Source: OCS116 cluster bacterium
Lineage (GTDB): Bacteria > Pseudomonadota > Alphaproteobacteria > Rhizobiales > OSC116
DNA: 16,928 bases
Assembly: GCA_002402005.2 (NCBI GenBank)
Contig: NVUS02000089.1
Location: 1 to 16,928 of the forward strand
Reading direction: 5' to 3'
The notes beneath the pieces were generated by a model. It ran no database searches. It worked only from the letters and a program-made list of their open reading frames with translations, and was not told the DNA's origin. How positions within the stretch are numbered: the stretch's first letter is position 1; each line of letters begins with the position of its first letter. Shown here one piece after another: positions 6,221-13,557 of this stretch. The position numbers were made by a program, and so were the translations under genes.

Positions 6221-7117
6221 ATGAAGAAAATTATATTAATTACCGGCACATCAAGCGGCTTTGGTAAAATGGCTGCCGAAACTTTGGCGCAAGCTGGGCA
6301 TTTGGTATATGGCTCAATGAGAGATATTAAGGGACGTAACAAAGCCAACAAAGCGGCGTCCGACCAATATAGCGTAGACAATAAGGTTTTCTTAAATACG
6401 TTAGAGCTCGATGTTTGTGATCAAACCTCTATCGATGCTGCTGTAACACAGATTATTGAACAGCAAGGTAAGATTGATGTCATCATCCACAATGCTGGTC
6501 ATTTAATGGTTGGCCCAACCGAAGCATTTTCACCAGAGGAAATATTGCACCTTTATGATGTTAATGTAGCGGGGACACAACGTGTTAATCGTGCGGTTCT
6601 ACCTCATATGCGTGAAGCGGGTGAAGGACTTGTTGTTTGGATTGGGTCATCAAGCACCTCAGGCGGTACGCCGCCATATTTGGCGCCATATTTTGCTGCA
6701 AAGGCAGGCATGGATGCGCTTGCGGTCAGTTATTCTGCTGAATTATCCCGATGGGGCATCGAGACCTCAATCATTGTACCGGGTGCATTCACCAAAGGTA
6801 CCAATCATTTCCAAAATGCAGGCCACCCGAAGGATGAAGCTTGTGTCGAAGCTTATGCAAAAGGGCCAACCTCAAATATTCTAGAGATTGCAATTCCTGC
6901 TTTGGCGGCGCTTGAACCTGCTGACGCAGACCCGCAAGAGGTTGCTTCGGCTATCTTAGATGTGGTCAATATAGATCATGGCAAGCGACCATTCCGAGTA
7001 CATATTGACCCAATTGGTGATGGTGCCGAAGAAGTTGACAAAATTAAAGATCGAATTCAAGCCGAAATGCTAAGGCGCATAGGTTTAGAAGACTTATTGA
7101 AACCAGCCATAAAGTAG
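6221..7117 (+). CDS. Short-chain dehydrogenase/reductase (SDR), classical type with long C-terminus
   Basis: 298 residues from the ATG at 6221, chosen because AAGGGA lies about 8 bases upstream and the protein then opens directly with the Rossmann strand; an in-frame ATG at 6146 would add 25 unrelated residues. Motifs: cofactor loop TGTSSGFG (8-15), 'IIHNAG' (88-93), Asn115, catalytic Ser144, Tyr157 and Lys161 in 'PYFAAK', then 'VPGAF'. It should oxidise an alcohol or reduce a ketone with NAD(P). At nearly 300 residues it is longer than the 245-255 residues of FabG-like SDRs. The extra 'KGPTSN...FRVHIDP' region forms a C-terminal substrate lid. It is divergent from gst and shares a palindrome-bearing spacer with it. 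The substrate is unknown. Confidence 0.85.
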   Translation: MKKIILITGTSSGFGKMAAETLAQAGHLVYGSMRDIKGRNKANKAASDQYSVDNKVFLNTLELDVCDQTSIDAAVTQIIEQQGKIDVIIHNAGHLMVGPTEAFSPEEILHLYDVNVAGTQRVNRAVLPHMREAGEGLVVWIGSSSTSGGTPPYLAPYFAAKAGMDALAVSYSAELSRWGIETSIIVPGAFTKGTNHFQNAGHPKDEACVEAYAKGPTSNILEIAIPALAALEPADADPQEVASAILDVVNIDHGKRPFRVHIDPIGDGAEEVDKIKDRIQAEMLRRIGLEDLLKPAIK

Positions 7118-7165
7118 CCGTTGGTAAGAAGGTGAATAGAAATGTTAAATATATAGAAAACTCAC

Positions 7166-7181
7166 ATAAAATATATTTTAT
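7166..7181. promoter_or_regulatory. Perfect 16-bp AT palindrome before the second SDR, operator candidate
   Basis: ATAAAATATATTTTAT, identical to the copy at 6099-6114, in the 139-bp gap between the two plus-strand SDR genes and 75 bp before the second start codon. Its presence suggests the second SDR has its own regulated promoter rather than relying only on read-through. Confidence 0.5.
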
Positions 7182-7256
7182 TAAATTACATATTTACATT
7201 TTTGTAATTTACAGCTAGTTTATGTCCATCGAGTTTAATTAAAGATTGGAAATAAA

Positions 7257-7988
7257 ATGACGAATAGAGTTGCAATTATAACGGGCGCGTCTCGTGGTAT
7301 TGGAGAAGCCATTGCTGTAAGAATCGCCAATGACGGATATTCAGTGGTTGTTGGCTATAAAGGTGCAAAAGACAAAGCCGATAATGTGGTTAAAGCCATT
7401 ACATCAGCTGGTGGCGAAGCGATCGCCGTGCAAGTTGACATCGCCGATGAAGCCAGTGTCAAAAGCCTATTCAGCCAAACTGTTGAAAAATTTGGTGGGG
7501 TGGATGCGGTTGTGAATTCAGCAGGTATGATGCAATTGTCACCAATTGCCGAAGGTAATATCGAATTATTTGACCAAACCATAGCAACAAATTTGCGCGG
7601 TACTTTTTTAGTTCTGTCCCAAGCGGCGCAAAATGTGCGTGAGGGTGGTAGAATCGTAGCGATTTCAACATCAGTGGTTGTGCCTGCATTCCCAACCTAT
7701 GGCGCTTATGTTTCCGCAAAAGCCGGCTCAGAAGGCCTAGTTCGCGTGCTTGCCAATGAGATGCGTGGTAAAAACATAACTGTAAACGCTGTTTCACCTG
7801 GCCCTGTTGCCACTGAATTATTCTTACATGGTAAACCCCAAGCGGTTATTGACAAATTGTCAAAAATTCCCCCATTGGAAAGACTTGGTCAACCAGAGGA
7901 TATTGCCTCAACAGTGTCATTCTTACTGGGTAAAGATGGCGGTTGGATAAACGCACAAATCATCCGCGCAAATGGCGGATTTGTATAG
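7257..7988 (+). CDS. Short-chain dehydrogenase/reductase, FabG-like
   Basis: 243 residues, the standard length of 3-oxoacyl-reductase-like SDRs. TGASRGIG at 9-16 is the cofactor loop. 'VVGYKGAKDKAD' after the second strand resembles NADP-preferring members. 'VVNSAG' is at 85-90, Asn112, Ser137/Ser139 in 'ISTSVVV', then Tyr151 and Lys155 in 'YVSAK', followed by 'VSPGPVATE' and the C-terminal 'IIRANGGFV'. The ribosome site is weak (GGAAA 4-5 bases before the ATG at 7257). It is the second of two tandem SDRs, separated by 139 bp with its own palindrome, and is convergent with tetR. It probably acts on a hydroxy or keto intermediate of the same pathway; a role in fatty-acid synthesis is unlikely from context. 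Confidence 0.88.
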   Translation: MTNRVAIITGASRGIGEAIAVRIANDGYSVVVGYKGAKDKADNVVKAITSAGGEAIAVQVDIADEASVKSLFSQTVEKFGGVDAVVNSAGMMQLSPIAEGNIELFDQTIATNLRGTFLVLSQAAQNVREGGRIVAISTSVVVPAFPTYGAYVSAKAGSEGLVRVLANEMRGKNITVNAVSPGPVATELFLHGKPQAVIDKLSKIPPLERLGQPEDIASTVSFLLGKDGGWINAQIIRANGGFV

Positions 7989-8002
7989 GTTAAATAACTT
8001 TT

Positions 8003-8043
8003 GGTCTCAAATATTATATGTGTGTAAATTAATATTTGAGGCC
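8003..8043. terminator. Hairpin between the convergent SDR and tetR genes
   Basis: GGTCTCAAATATTA (8003-8016) pairs with TAATATTTGAGGCC (8030-8043) over 14 bp with one G-U-type pair and a 13-nt loop. It begins 14 bp after the SDR stop and overlaps the tetR stop codon. It is placed to end both convergent transcripts, but neither side shows a clean T-run, so it may act as a transcript-end stabiliser instead. Confidence 0.45.
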
Positions 8044-8622
8044 AGTAATCATCACATCGAGCAGAGCGTTAAGTTTAGGAATACGTTCCTCTCCAGAGTG
8101 ATCTGCAACAATATTAGGATGATGAAAACCACAAGTAGCCTCAATCAAAAGACCAGCCACTAAATCAGCAGATTGCAGCTTAAATTGCTTGTTTTCCATA
8201 GCTCTACCAACCAATATCGACATTTGAGAATGCATGCTATTTAAATGCTTTTTAATAAATGGTTTTTTATTAGATGCTGCAACATCAAACCCTTCAAAAA
8301 GTTCTGGCTCACCCACCACTCTGCTATGTTTGCGTTGGTAAAGACATAAAAACCACTTGTAAATGGCATCAATAGGGTCCGCATTTTCATCACAAATTTT
8401 CTGTAAAGCAACGTCAATTTCAGCAATCCATTTTGCGGTTACGCTGTCTAGCAAATCATCCTTATTGGTGAAATGCGCGTAGAGTGCTGCATGGCTAATG
8501 TCTAAATCGCGGGCGATGTCGATGAGCCGCACTTTCTTAAAGCCATCACGTTTAATACGTTTTGTGGCAAGCTCAATTGCAGCATCTGAAATTTGTTGCG
8601 GTGTCAGGCCAGTACGAGGCAT
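8029..8622 (-). CDS. TetR-family transcriptional regulator
   Basis: 197 residues, typical for TetR proteins. The N-terminal DNA-binding domain is clear: 'TPQQISDAAIELATKR' as helix 1 and 'VRLIDIARDLDISHAALYAHFTNKDDLLDSV' (about 31-61) as the helix-turn-helix, with the hallmark 'a-L-Y-x-H-F-x-N-K-x-x-L' ending. The remaining, poorly conserved part is the ligand-binding and dimer domain. The ATG at 8622 has AAAGGGA upstream. It is divergent from the FAD hydroxylase gene across a 190-bp spacer, and convergent with the second SDR. This is the classic position of a repressor of the neighbouring catabolic genes. Two operator candidates are visible: TTGTTTGC-N18-GCAAACAA next to its own start and the recurring AT palindrome. 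Effector unknown. Confidence 0.88.
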   Translation of the reverse strand: MPRTGLTPQQISDAAIELATKRIKRDGFKKVRLIDIARDLDISHAALYAHFTNKDDLLDSVTAKWIAEIDVALQKICDENADPIDAIYKWFLCLYQRKHSRVVGEPELFEGFDVAASNKKPFIKKHLNSMHSQMSILVGRAMENKQFKLQSADLVAGLLIEATCGFHHPNIVADHSGEERIPKLNALLDVMITGLKY

Positions 8623-8634
8623 AATCGGTTCCCT

Positions 8635-8668
8635 TTGTTTGCCTGCATCCTATCATTTATGCAAACAA
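8635..8668. promoter_or_regulatory. Interrupted palindrome just upstream of tetR, operator candidate
   Basis: TTGTTTGC (8635-8642) and GCAAACAA (8661-8668) are perfect 8-bp arms 18 bases apart. The left arm begins 13 bp upstream of the tetR start and touches its ribosome-binding region, a usual place for autoregulation. The arms are richer in G/C than the spacer. No second copy was seen elsewhere in the window. Confidence 0.45.
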
Positions 8669-8746
8669 GTTGAAATCGAAAATAGTGGAATATTGTATAT
8701 AATTGATATATTTCAAAACTACCGGTTAAAAACTATTTAAATGTTG

Positions 8747-8758
8747 AAAATATATTTT
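8747..8758. promoter_or_regulatory. Core AT palindrome before the FAD hydroxylase gene
   Basis: AAAATATATTTT, the exact 12-bp core of the palindromes at 6099-6114 and 7166-7181, 54 bp before the start codon of the FAD hydroxylase. A second small symmetric element, TTGATATCATCAA, follows at 8770-8782. Either could bind the divergently encoded TetR (inference). Confidence 0.45.
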
Positions 8759-8812
8759 AATCATATAAATTGATATCATCAAAGTGGTAATTATAATAGA
8801 GAGGGAATGGAT

Positions 8813-10393
8813 ATGGAAGTTTTTGATTTAATTATAGCTGGGCGTGGGCCTGTTGGGCTTATTATGGCAGCCACCGCTGCCCAATTGGGTATGAAAGTGG
8901 CGGTAGTTGAGCGGCATAGAGATTTATATGCCTTACCAAGAGCCGGGCATCTTGACGATGAAATCGTGCGGCTATTACAATCGCTAAATTGCGAAAAGAA
9001 AATGTTAGAAGATAGTTACCCAACCACAGAATATATATGGGTAAATGCAGAAGGCGAAACATTATTAGAATTTGATTGGGGCGAAAAAGGCATATCTGGT
9101 TATAATTCCGATTATATGCAATATCAGCCGGTTTTTGAAGGCGAATTAAGCGATAGAATTGAAGCCGATAAAAACATCACCCAATTCTTACAATGGGAAG
9201 CGCAGAATATAAATGATACTGGCGAATTCGTTGAATTGAGAATCGCCAAAACGGTTTTGATTGAAGGCAACCCAATGCCAAAAACCACAGATGAAATACA
9301 AACCATTCGCGCCAAATATTTGGTAGGTGCTGATGGTGCCAGTAGCGGTATTCGCGAAAGTCTGGGCATTGAAAGAGAAGATCTTGGGTTTGATGAAAAA
9401 TGGCTGATTATTGACGCCAAGAAAAAACGCGAACTTACTTTCGAATTTGATTGTGGGCAAATATGTGACCCCAAACGCCCAATCACTGTGTTGCCGCTTG
9501 GCAAAAGACATAGGCGTTTCGAATGGGCAATGATGCCCGGTGAAACTGCTGAACAAATGCAACAACCAGATTTTGGCTGGAATCTATTGGCCGAAAGAGG
9601 CGTGGGGCCAGATGATCTTGAGATCATTCGACAGCTTGTTTACACATTCAGAAGTCATCATGCAAAACAATGGCGCAAAGGCCGGGTATTTATAATGGGC
9701 GATGCCGCACATACAACGCCGCCATTTATGGGTCAAGGCATGTGCTCAGGCATGCGAGACGCTAAAAACCTAGTTTGGAAACTCGACTTAGTATTAAGAG
9801 GCATTTCAGATGATAGCCTCTTGGATACTTATGAGCCAGAAAGATCACCGCATACGCATGATTGGACAACCATTGCAATTGAAGCCGGTAAAATACCTTG
9901 CACATTAGACCTAGAAGAAGCCAAAATACGCGACGAGAAATTCAGAAACGGCTGGATGCCACCAATGCCAGATTTTCCAAAACTCGAGACTGGCGTTTTG
10001 TCACTTAACGCAAATGGAACAACCAATCCGTTAGCAGGTACACTCAGCTTGCAGGCATTGGTGCGAAAAGACAACAAGGTGGAATTGTTTGATGAATTCT
10101 ATCCAAGCACTTGTTTTGTCATCATCAGCACCGTTGCCAATCCCGCTTCTGTTCTATCTAACAATCAATTAAGCACGCTCAAAAAAATCGGCGCTCACTT
10201 TGTTTATGTAGGCAATGACGCAGATGCAGATTTAATTGACGAAGAAGGCACTTACGCAGATTATTTCAAACAACATAATATCGAGGCTGTGATCAATCGT
10301 CCTGATTTTTATGTATTTGGTGGCGTTAAAAAGCTAACAGATTTAGGTTCGTTGGTCGATGAATTGCTATCGCGCTTAGATCTATCATCATAA
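8813..10393 (+). CDS. FAD-dependent aromatic hydroxylase, MhpA/PheA-like class A flavoprotein monooxygenase
   Basis: 526 residues from the ATG at 8813, preferred over the ATG at 8807 because GAGGG then sits about 7 bases upstream. FAD motifs in order: GRGPVG (10-15, GxGxxG), the strand end 'VVERH' with the ribose-binding Glu, the DG motif 'LVGADGASSGIRESLG' (about 170-185), and the GD motif 'FIMGDAAHTTPPFMGQGMCSGMRDAKNL' (about 293-320). The last closely follows MhpA (3-(3-hydroxyphenyl)propionate hydroxylase). A thioredoxin-like C-terminal domain (about 400-526) is present. Such enzymes use NAD(P)H and O2 to hydroxylate a phenolic ring. No ring-cleavage dioxygenase is in the window, so the substrate may differ from MhpA's. 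It is divergent from tetR and 15 bp ahead of the SMP-30-like gene, so those two are probably co-transcribed. Confidence 0.88.
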   Translation: MEVFDLIIAGRGPVGLIMAATAAQLGMKVAVVERHRDLYALPRAGHLDDEIVRLLQSLNCEKKMLEDSYPTTEYIWVNAEGETLLEFDWGEKGISGYNSDYMQYQPVFEGELSDRIEADKNITQFLQWEAQNINDTGEFVELRIAKTVLIEGNPMPKTTDEIQTIRAKYLVGADGASSGIRESLGIEREDLGFDEKWLIIDAKKKRELTFEFDCGQICDPKRPITVLPLGKRHRRFEWAMMPGETAEQMQQPDFGWNLLAERGVGPDDLEIIRQLVYTFRSHHAKQWRKGRVFIMGDAAHTTPPFMGQGMCSGMRDAKNLVWKLDLVLRGISDDSLLDTYEPERSPHTHDWTTIAIEAGKIPCTLDLEEAKIRDEKFRNGWMPPMPDFPKLETGVLSLNANGTTNPLAGTLSLQALVRKDNKVELFDEFYPSTCFVIISTVANPASVLSNNQLSTLKKIGAHFVYVGNDADADLIDEEGTYADYFKQHNIEAVINRPDFYVFGGVKKLTDLGSLVDELLSRLDLSS

Positions 10394-10408
10394 ATAAATG
10401 AGATTATT

Positions 10409-11257
10409 ATGAGTCAAAACAAACAACCCATAAAATTCGCACAAAATCTATCTTGGCCAGAAGCGCCAAGATGGAAGGACGGTTTGTTATGGATTTCAGA
10501 TGTGCATAATTTTCGGGTCATTTCAATAGATGCCGAAGGTAAAATTGCCTCTGAAATTAAAATTGAAGGCCGCCCCGCAGGCATGGATTTTATCGAAAAT
10601 GATAAAATCCTCATTGCCACAGGTGTCAGTAAACAATTGTTGGAAATAAATACATCAAATGGCGAAGTGCACCCTGTTGCAGATTTGGGCGAAAGTGTCA
10701 AAGGCAGCCTAAATGATTTAGTGACCCACAAAAATGGTTGGTCATGGGTCGGCGATACCGGGTTTATCTACAATCAAGATGTGCCCAAGAATTGCGGTCA
10801 AATTTTTGCCTATCATCCCAAATACGGGGTTAAGTCTGTCATTAGCGATGTGTTTTTCCCCAATGGCATGGTGGTTACACCGGACGGTAAAAGCTTATAT
10901 GTCAATGAAACCTTTGCCAATAAAATTTCACGTTTTGACATTCTTGAAGATGGCAATTTAGGCAATCGAACCACTCACGCGAACTTGCCCGGTTCACCTG
11001 ATGGCTTGTGTCTGGATGCCGAGGGCTATTTATGGGTGCCATTATTGTTTGAAGAGAAGTTTGTACGCGTGTCGAGCAAGGGTGAAGTTGTACAGGAGAT
11101 CAATTTCCCCAATAAAAATACCATTGCATGTATGACCGGCGGCACCGATAGAAAAAAACTCTATCTGTGTGTGGCCAATATTGAAGCCAAAAACCCAAAA
11201 ACCAAAGGTGAAATTTATTCTGTAGATATTGACACATCTGGGGCAGGGCGGCCTTAA
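10409..11257 (+). CDS. SMP-30/gluconolactonase-like beta-propeller hydrolase
   Basis: 282 residues, the length of the SMP-30/Gnl/LRE-like family, six-bladed propellers that hydrolyse lactones with a bound divalent metal. The metal ligands expected for the family are visible: Glu18 in 'SWPEAPRW', Asn102 in 'SLNDLV', Asn152 in 'FFPNGMVV' and Asp198 in 'GSPDGL'. The propeller repeats 'PDGKSLYVNET' and 'AEGYLWVP' fit. No signal peptide is seen, so it is cytoplasmic. The ATG at 10409 follows the hydroxylase stop by 15 bp with a weak GAGA site. Context suggests it opens a lactone formed downstream of the flavin enzyme; this is inference, and sugar lactones are an alternative. The gene is followed by a strong bidirectional terminator. 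Confidence 0.85.
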   Translation: MSQNKQPIKFAQNLSWPEAPRWKDGLLWISDVHNFRVISIDAEGKIASEIKIEGRPAGMDFIENDKILIATGVSKQLLEINTSNGEVHPVADLGESVKGSLNDLVTHKNGWSWVGDTGFIYNQDVPKNCGQIFAYHPKYGVKSVISDVFFPNGMVVTPDGKSLYVNETFANKISRFDILEDGNLGNRTTHANLPGSPDGLCLDAEGYLWVPLLFEEKFVRVSSKGEVVQEINFPNKNTIACMTGGTDRKKLYLCVANIEAKNPKTKGEIYSVDIDTSGAGRP

Positions 11258-11287
11258 GCTATCGTTGAGACGGAAATCTCACCAAAG

Positions 11288-11319
11288 AAAAGGGGAAGCA
11301 ATTTATTGCCTCCCCTTTT
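11288..11319. terminator. Bidirectional intrinsic terminator between the SMP-30-like gene and the third SDR
   Basis: AAAAGGGGAAGCAA (11288-11301) pairs with TTGCCTCCCCTTTT (11306-11319) with one A-C mismatch and a 4-nt loop. The run of T bases at the right arm and just beyond it serves the plus-strand gene. The A-rich left arm gives the T-run for the convergent minus-strand SDR. Well placed to insulate the two operons. Confidence 0.8.
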
Positions 11320-11340
11320 AATTTTCAATTTTCATCTATA

Positions 11341-12108
11341 TCATTCGGCTGTCCAGCCACCATCTATCATCAGCGCGCTGCCGGTCATTAGTGATGAGGC
11401 GTCAGAAGCCAAAAACACAGCACCACCCATAATGTCTTCAATTTGGCCAATGCGACCCAATTTAATTTTAGACAATACCGATTTTTTAAATTCTTCATCT
11501 TCAAAAAATGGTTTGGTCATCGGTGTTTCAATAAATGTCGGGCAAATGGTATTGACCCTTATATTATGGCCGCCTAGTTCAATGGCCATAGCTTTGCTCA
11601 AACCTTCTAATGCCCATTTAGAGGCGCAGTAAAGGCTTCTATTCGCCGCGCCAACATGCCCCATTTGTGATGACATGTTGATGATAGAACCGCCATTTTC
11701 CGCAGCAATCATCTTGCCAGATACAGCTTGTAGTGCAAAATATGCCGCCTTCACATTAAGCCCCATCACAATGTCATAGTCTTTTTCAATCACTTCATTC
11801 ATCGGTTTGGGAATGTTCGTGCCAGCATTATTCAGAAATATATCATAAGCTGGTTGCGATCCTACAAATTTCGAAAATGCTTCAATATTTGTAACATCAA
11901 TAGCCTGAAAATCAGCAGACAATCCTTCGACATTCAACGCATCAGCGGCCATAGCGATTTCATTTTCACTACGCGCACATAAAGTAACATGCGCCCCTGC
12001 GCGCGCAAAAGCTGTGGCAACACCCAATCCAATACCACGCCCAGCCCCAGTGACTAAGGCTCGTTTTCCTTCGAGTTGAAAGCTTGGGGTTATAGGCAAA
12101 TTTATCAT
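11341..12108 (-). CDS. Short-chain dehydrogenase/reductase, polyol or gluconate-dehydrogenase-like
   Basis: 255 residues. TGAGRGIG (20-27) is the cofactor loop. Arg46 after the second strand ('TLCARSENE') suggests NADP acceptance. 'FLNNAG' is at 91-96, Asn118, Ser147 in 'NMSSQMG', then Tyr160 and Lys164 in 'YCASK'. 'VNTICPTFIETPM' and the C-terminal 'GSALMIDGGWTAE' follow, as in gluconate 5-dehydrogenase and galactitol or sorbitol-type SDRs. The ATG at 12108 has AAGGA about 7 bases upstream. It lies 99 bp after the HpsN-like gene on the same strand, but a perfect 12-bp hairpin with a T-run sits between, so it may be expressed at a lower level or from its own promoter. Bacterial DHPS pathways also pair HpsN with SDRs (HpsO, HpsP); whether this SDR is equivalent is not decided. 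Confidence 0.87.
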   Translation of the reverse strand: MINLPITPSFQLEGKRALVTGAGRGIGLGVATAFARAGAHVTLCARSENEIAMAADALNVEGLSADFQAIDVTNIEAFSKFVGSQPAYDIFLNNAGTNIPKPMNEVIEKDYDIVMGLNVKAAYFALQAVSGKMIAAENGGSIINMSSQMGHVGAANRSLYCASKWALEGLSKAMAIELGGHNIRVNTICPTFIETPMTKPFFEDEEFKKSVLSKIKLGRIGQIEDIMGGAVFLASDASSLMTGSALMIDGGWTAE

Positions 12109-12138
12109 TTCAAATCCTTCAGATACATAAATTAAATC

Positions 12139-12180
12139 AAAAAGTTGATGTGTTTCTGCAAGAATTCACAGAAACACATC
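12139..12180 (-). terminator. Intrinsic terminator or attenuator after the HpsN-like gene
   Basis: CAGAAACACATC (12169-12180) and GATGTGTTTCTG (12147-12158) form a perfect 12-bp stem with a 10-nt loop. On the minus strand the stem is followed by AAC and five T (12139-12143). It lies 28 bp past the stop codon of the HpsN-like gene and 39 bp before the SDR start codon. It should end most transcripts of the ABC/HpsN operon, with some read-through into the SDR. Confidence 0.65.
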
Positions 12181-12207
12181 GAGGGGGAGATTTATAATTT
12201 ATGAAAA

Positions 12208-13515
12208 CTATTCAGCAGCTTTGCCATAAGGTATATTTTTGCCGCCAAATCGACGAACCCGAATGTTGGCTTGTTCTGCATGGCCGACAAAGCCTTCAAG
12301 CATGCACAAGCGTGAACAATATTCACCAATCATTGCTGATGCTTCGTCGGTAGTGACTTTCTGATAGGTACAAGTTTTAAGGAATTTCCCCACCCAAAGA
12401 CCGCCTGTATATCGTGCCGCTTTGTTAGTTGGTAAAGTATGGTTTGTGCCAATCACCTTATCGCCATAGGCGACATTGGTACGTTGACCCAAGAATAACG
12501 CACCATAATTCACCATATTCTCTAAGAAATAATCAGGATCATGCGTCATCACTTGCACATGTTCAGAAGCCAACCGATTGGCTTCAATCAGCATTTCTTC
12601 ATCACTCTCGCACACAATCACTTGCCCATAATCTCGCCAAGATTGCCCAGCCGCTTCGGCAGTTGGCAATATTTTTAGCAACCGCTCAATTTCAGCCATG
12701 GTTTCACGAGCTAGTTTTTCTGATGTGGTCAACAAAACCGCTGGTGTGTTGATGCCATGTTCAGCTTGACCCAAAAGATCGGTCGCACAAATTTCAGCAT
12801 CAACGCTTTCATCAGCAATGATTAAAGTTTCGGTCGGGCCGGCAAATAGATCAATGCCCACACGGCCAAATAATTGGCGCTTGGCTTCGGCAACAAATGC
12901 ATTGCCAGGGCCAACCAACATGTCAACAGGGGCGATGGTTTCAGTGCCAATCGCCATGGCACCAATGGCTTGAATGCCACCTAGGCAGTAAATTTCATCG
13001 GCACCAGCCATATACTGCGCCGCCACAATAGCCGGGGCAGGCGCACCGTTATATGGTGGCGCACATGTAATGATTCTACTAACACCCGCAACTTTTGCAG
13101 TGATAACAGACATATGAGCAGAGGCCAATAATGGATATTTGCCACCGGGTACATAACAACCTGCTGCTTGAATCGGTACGTTTTTATGGCCAAGTATAAC
13201 ACCGGGCATGGTTTCAACTTCAATGTCAGTAATCGATGCCCGCTGTGCTTGCGCAAAGTTGCGCACTTGAGTTTGCGCAAATTCAATATCTGTCAAATTT
13301 TTATCAGTAAGTTGATCCATACAATCTTGGATCTCTTTATCACTTAATTGATAATCATCTCTGTCCCATTTATCAAATTTGATAGACAATTCTCTAATCG
13401 CAGTGTCCCCGTGCTTTTCAATGTCAGCCAACGTTGCCTCAACGATGTTTCTGACGGCTTGATCCTGCTTCGCAATTTGCTCCGCATCTCTACCATTTTT
13501 TAAGAATTTTGCCAT
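12208..13515 (-). CDS. Histidinol-dehydrogenase-family enzyme, HpsN (sulfopropanediol 3-dehydrogenase)-like
   Basis: 435 residues. The zinc and catalytic residues of histidinol dehydrogenase are conserved at matching spacing: Gln250 and His253 ('GQAEHG'), Glu318 and His319 ('ASEHVQVM'), Asp352 ('YGDKVIGTNHTLPT') and His412 ('EGFVGHAEQA'). The protein is not a standard HisD. 'GCYVPGGKYPLLASAHMSVITAKVAGV' and 'AARYTGGLWVGKFLKTCTYQ' match my recollection of HpsN, which oxidises 2,3-dihydroxypropane-1-sulfonate to 3-sulfolactate with 2 NAD+. No other his gene is nearby. It lies 42 bp after the second ABC permease; AAAGGAGA precedes the ATG at 13515. It probably carries out a four-electron oxidation of an imported terminal alcohol to the acid. 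DHPS is the leading guess, but other diols remain possible. No sulfolactate lyase gene is in the window. Confidence 0.85.
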   Translation of the reverse strand: MAKFLKNGRDAEQIAKQDQAVRNIVEATLADIEKHGDTAIRELSIKFDKWDRDDYQLSDKEIQDCMDQLTDKNLTDIEFAQTQVRNFAQAQRASITDIEVETMPGVILGHKNVPIQAAGCYVPGGKYPLLASAHMSVITAKVAGVSRIITCAPPYNGAPAPAIVAAQYMAGADEIYCLGGIQAIGAMAIGTETIAPVDMLVGPGNAFVAEAKRQLFGRVGIDLFAGPTETLIIADESVDAEICATDLLGQAEHGINTPAVLLTTSEKLARETMAEIERLLKILPTAEAAGQSWRDYGQVIVCESDEEMLIEANRLASEHVQVMTHDPDYFLENMVNYGALFLGQRTNVAYGDKVIGTNHTLPTNKAARYTGGLWVGKFLKTCTYQKVTTDEASAMIGEYCSRLCMLEGFVGHAEQANIRVRRFGGKNIPYGKAAE

Positions 13516-13557
13516 GGAATATATTCTCCTTTTCCATATGACTATATGTTTTAAAAA

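Noticed and set aside
6094..6381. 95-codon open frame on the minus strand overlapping the first SDR start
   Set aside because: It lies antisense to a clear SDR gene and its spacer, has no plausible ribosome site and codes for no recognisable domain; the SDR explains the region.
5266..7117. GST plus SDR as a lignin beta-etherase system (LigE/LigF with LigD)
   Set aside because: The GST resembles ordinary beta-class proteins with a Cys active site rather than LigE/LigF, and the SDRs show no features I can tie to the C-alpha dehydrogenases; the idea rests on gene types only.
9124..9627. 167-codon open frame on the minus strand inside the FAD hydroxylase gene
   Set aside because: Antisense shadow; Ser-rich low-complexity translation, while the plus strand encodes conserved FAD motifs.
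11288..12180. Mobile-element ends
   Set aside because: The hairpins here are terminators with T-runs; no transposase, matching terminal repeats or target duplications were seen anywhere in the window.
12208..13515. Biosynthetic histidinol dehydrogenase (hisD)
   Set aside because: Zinc and catalytic residues match HisD, but there are no other his genes, the gene sits in a transporter operon, and the sequence away from the active site is HpsN-like.
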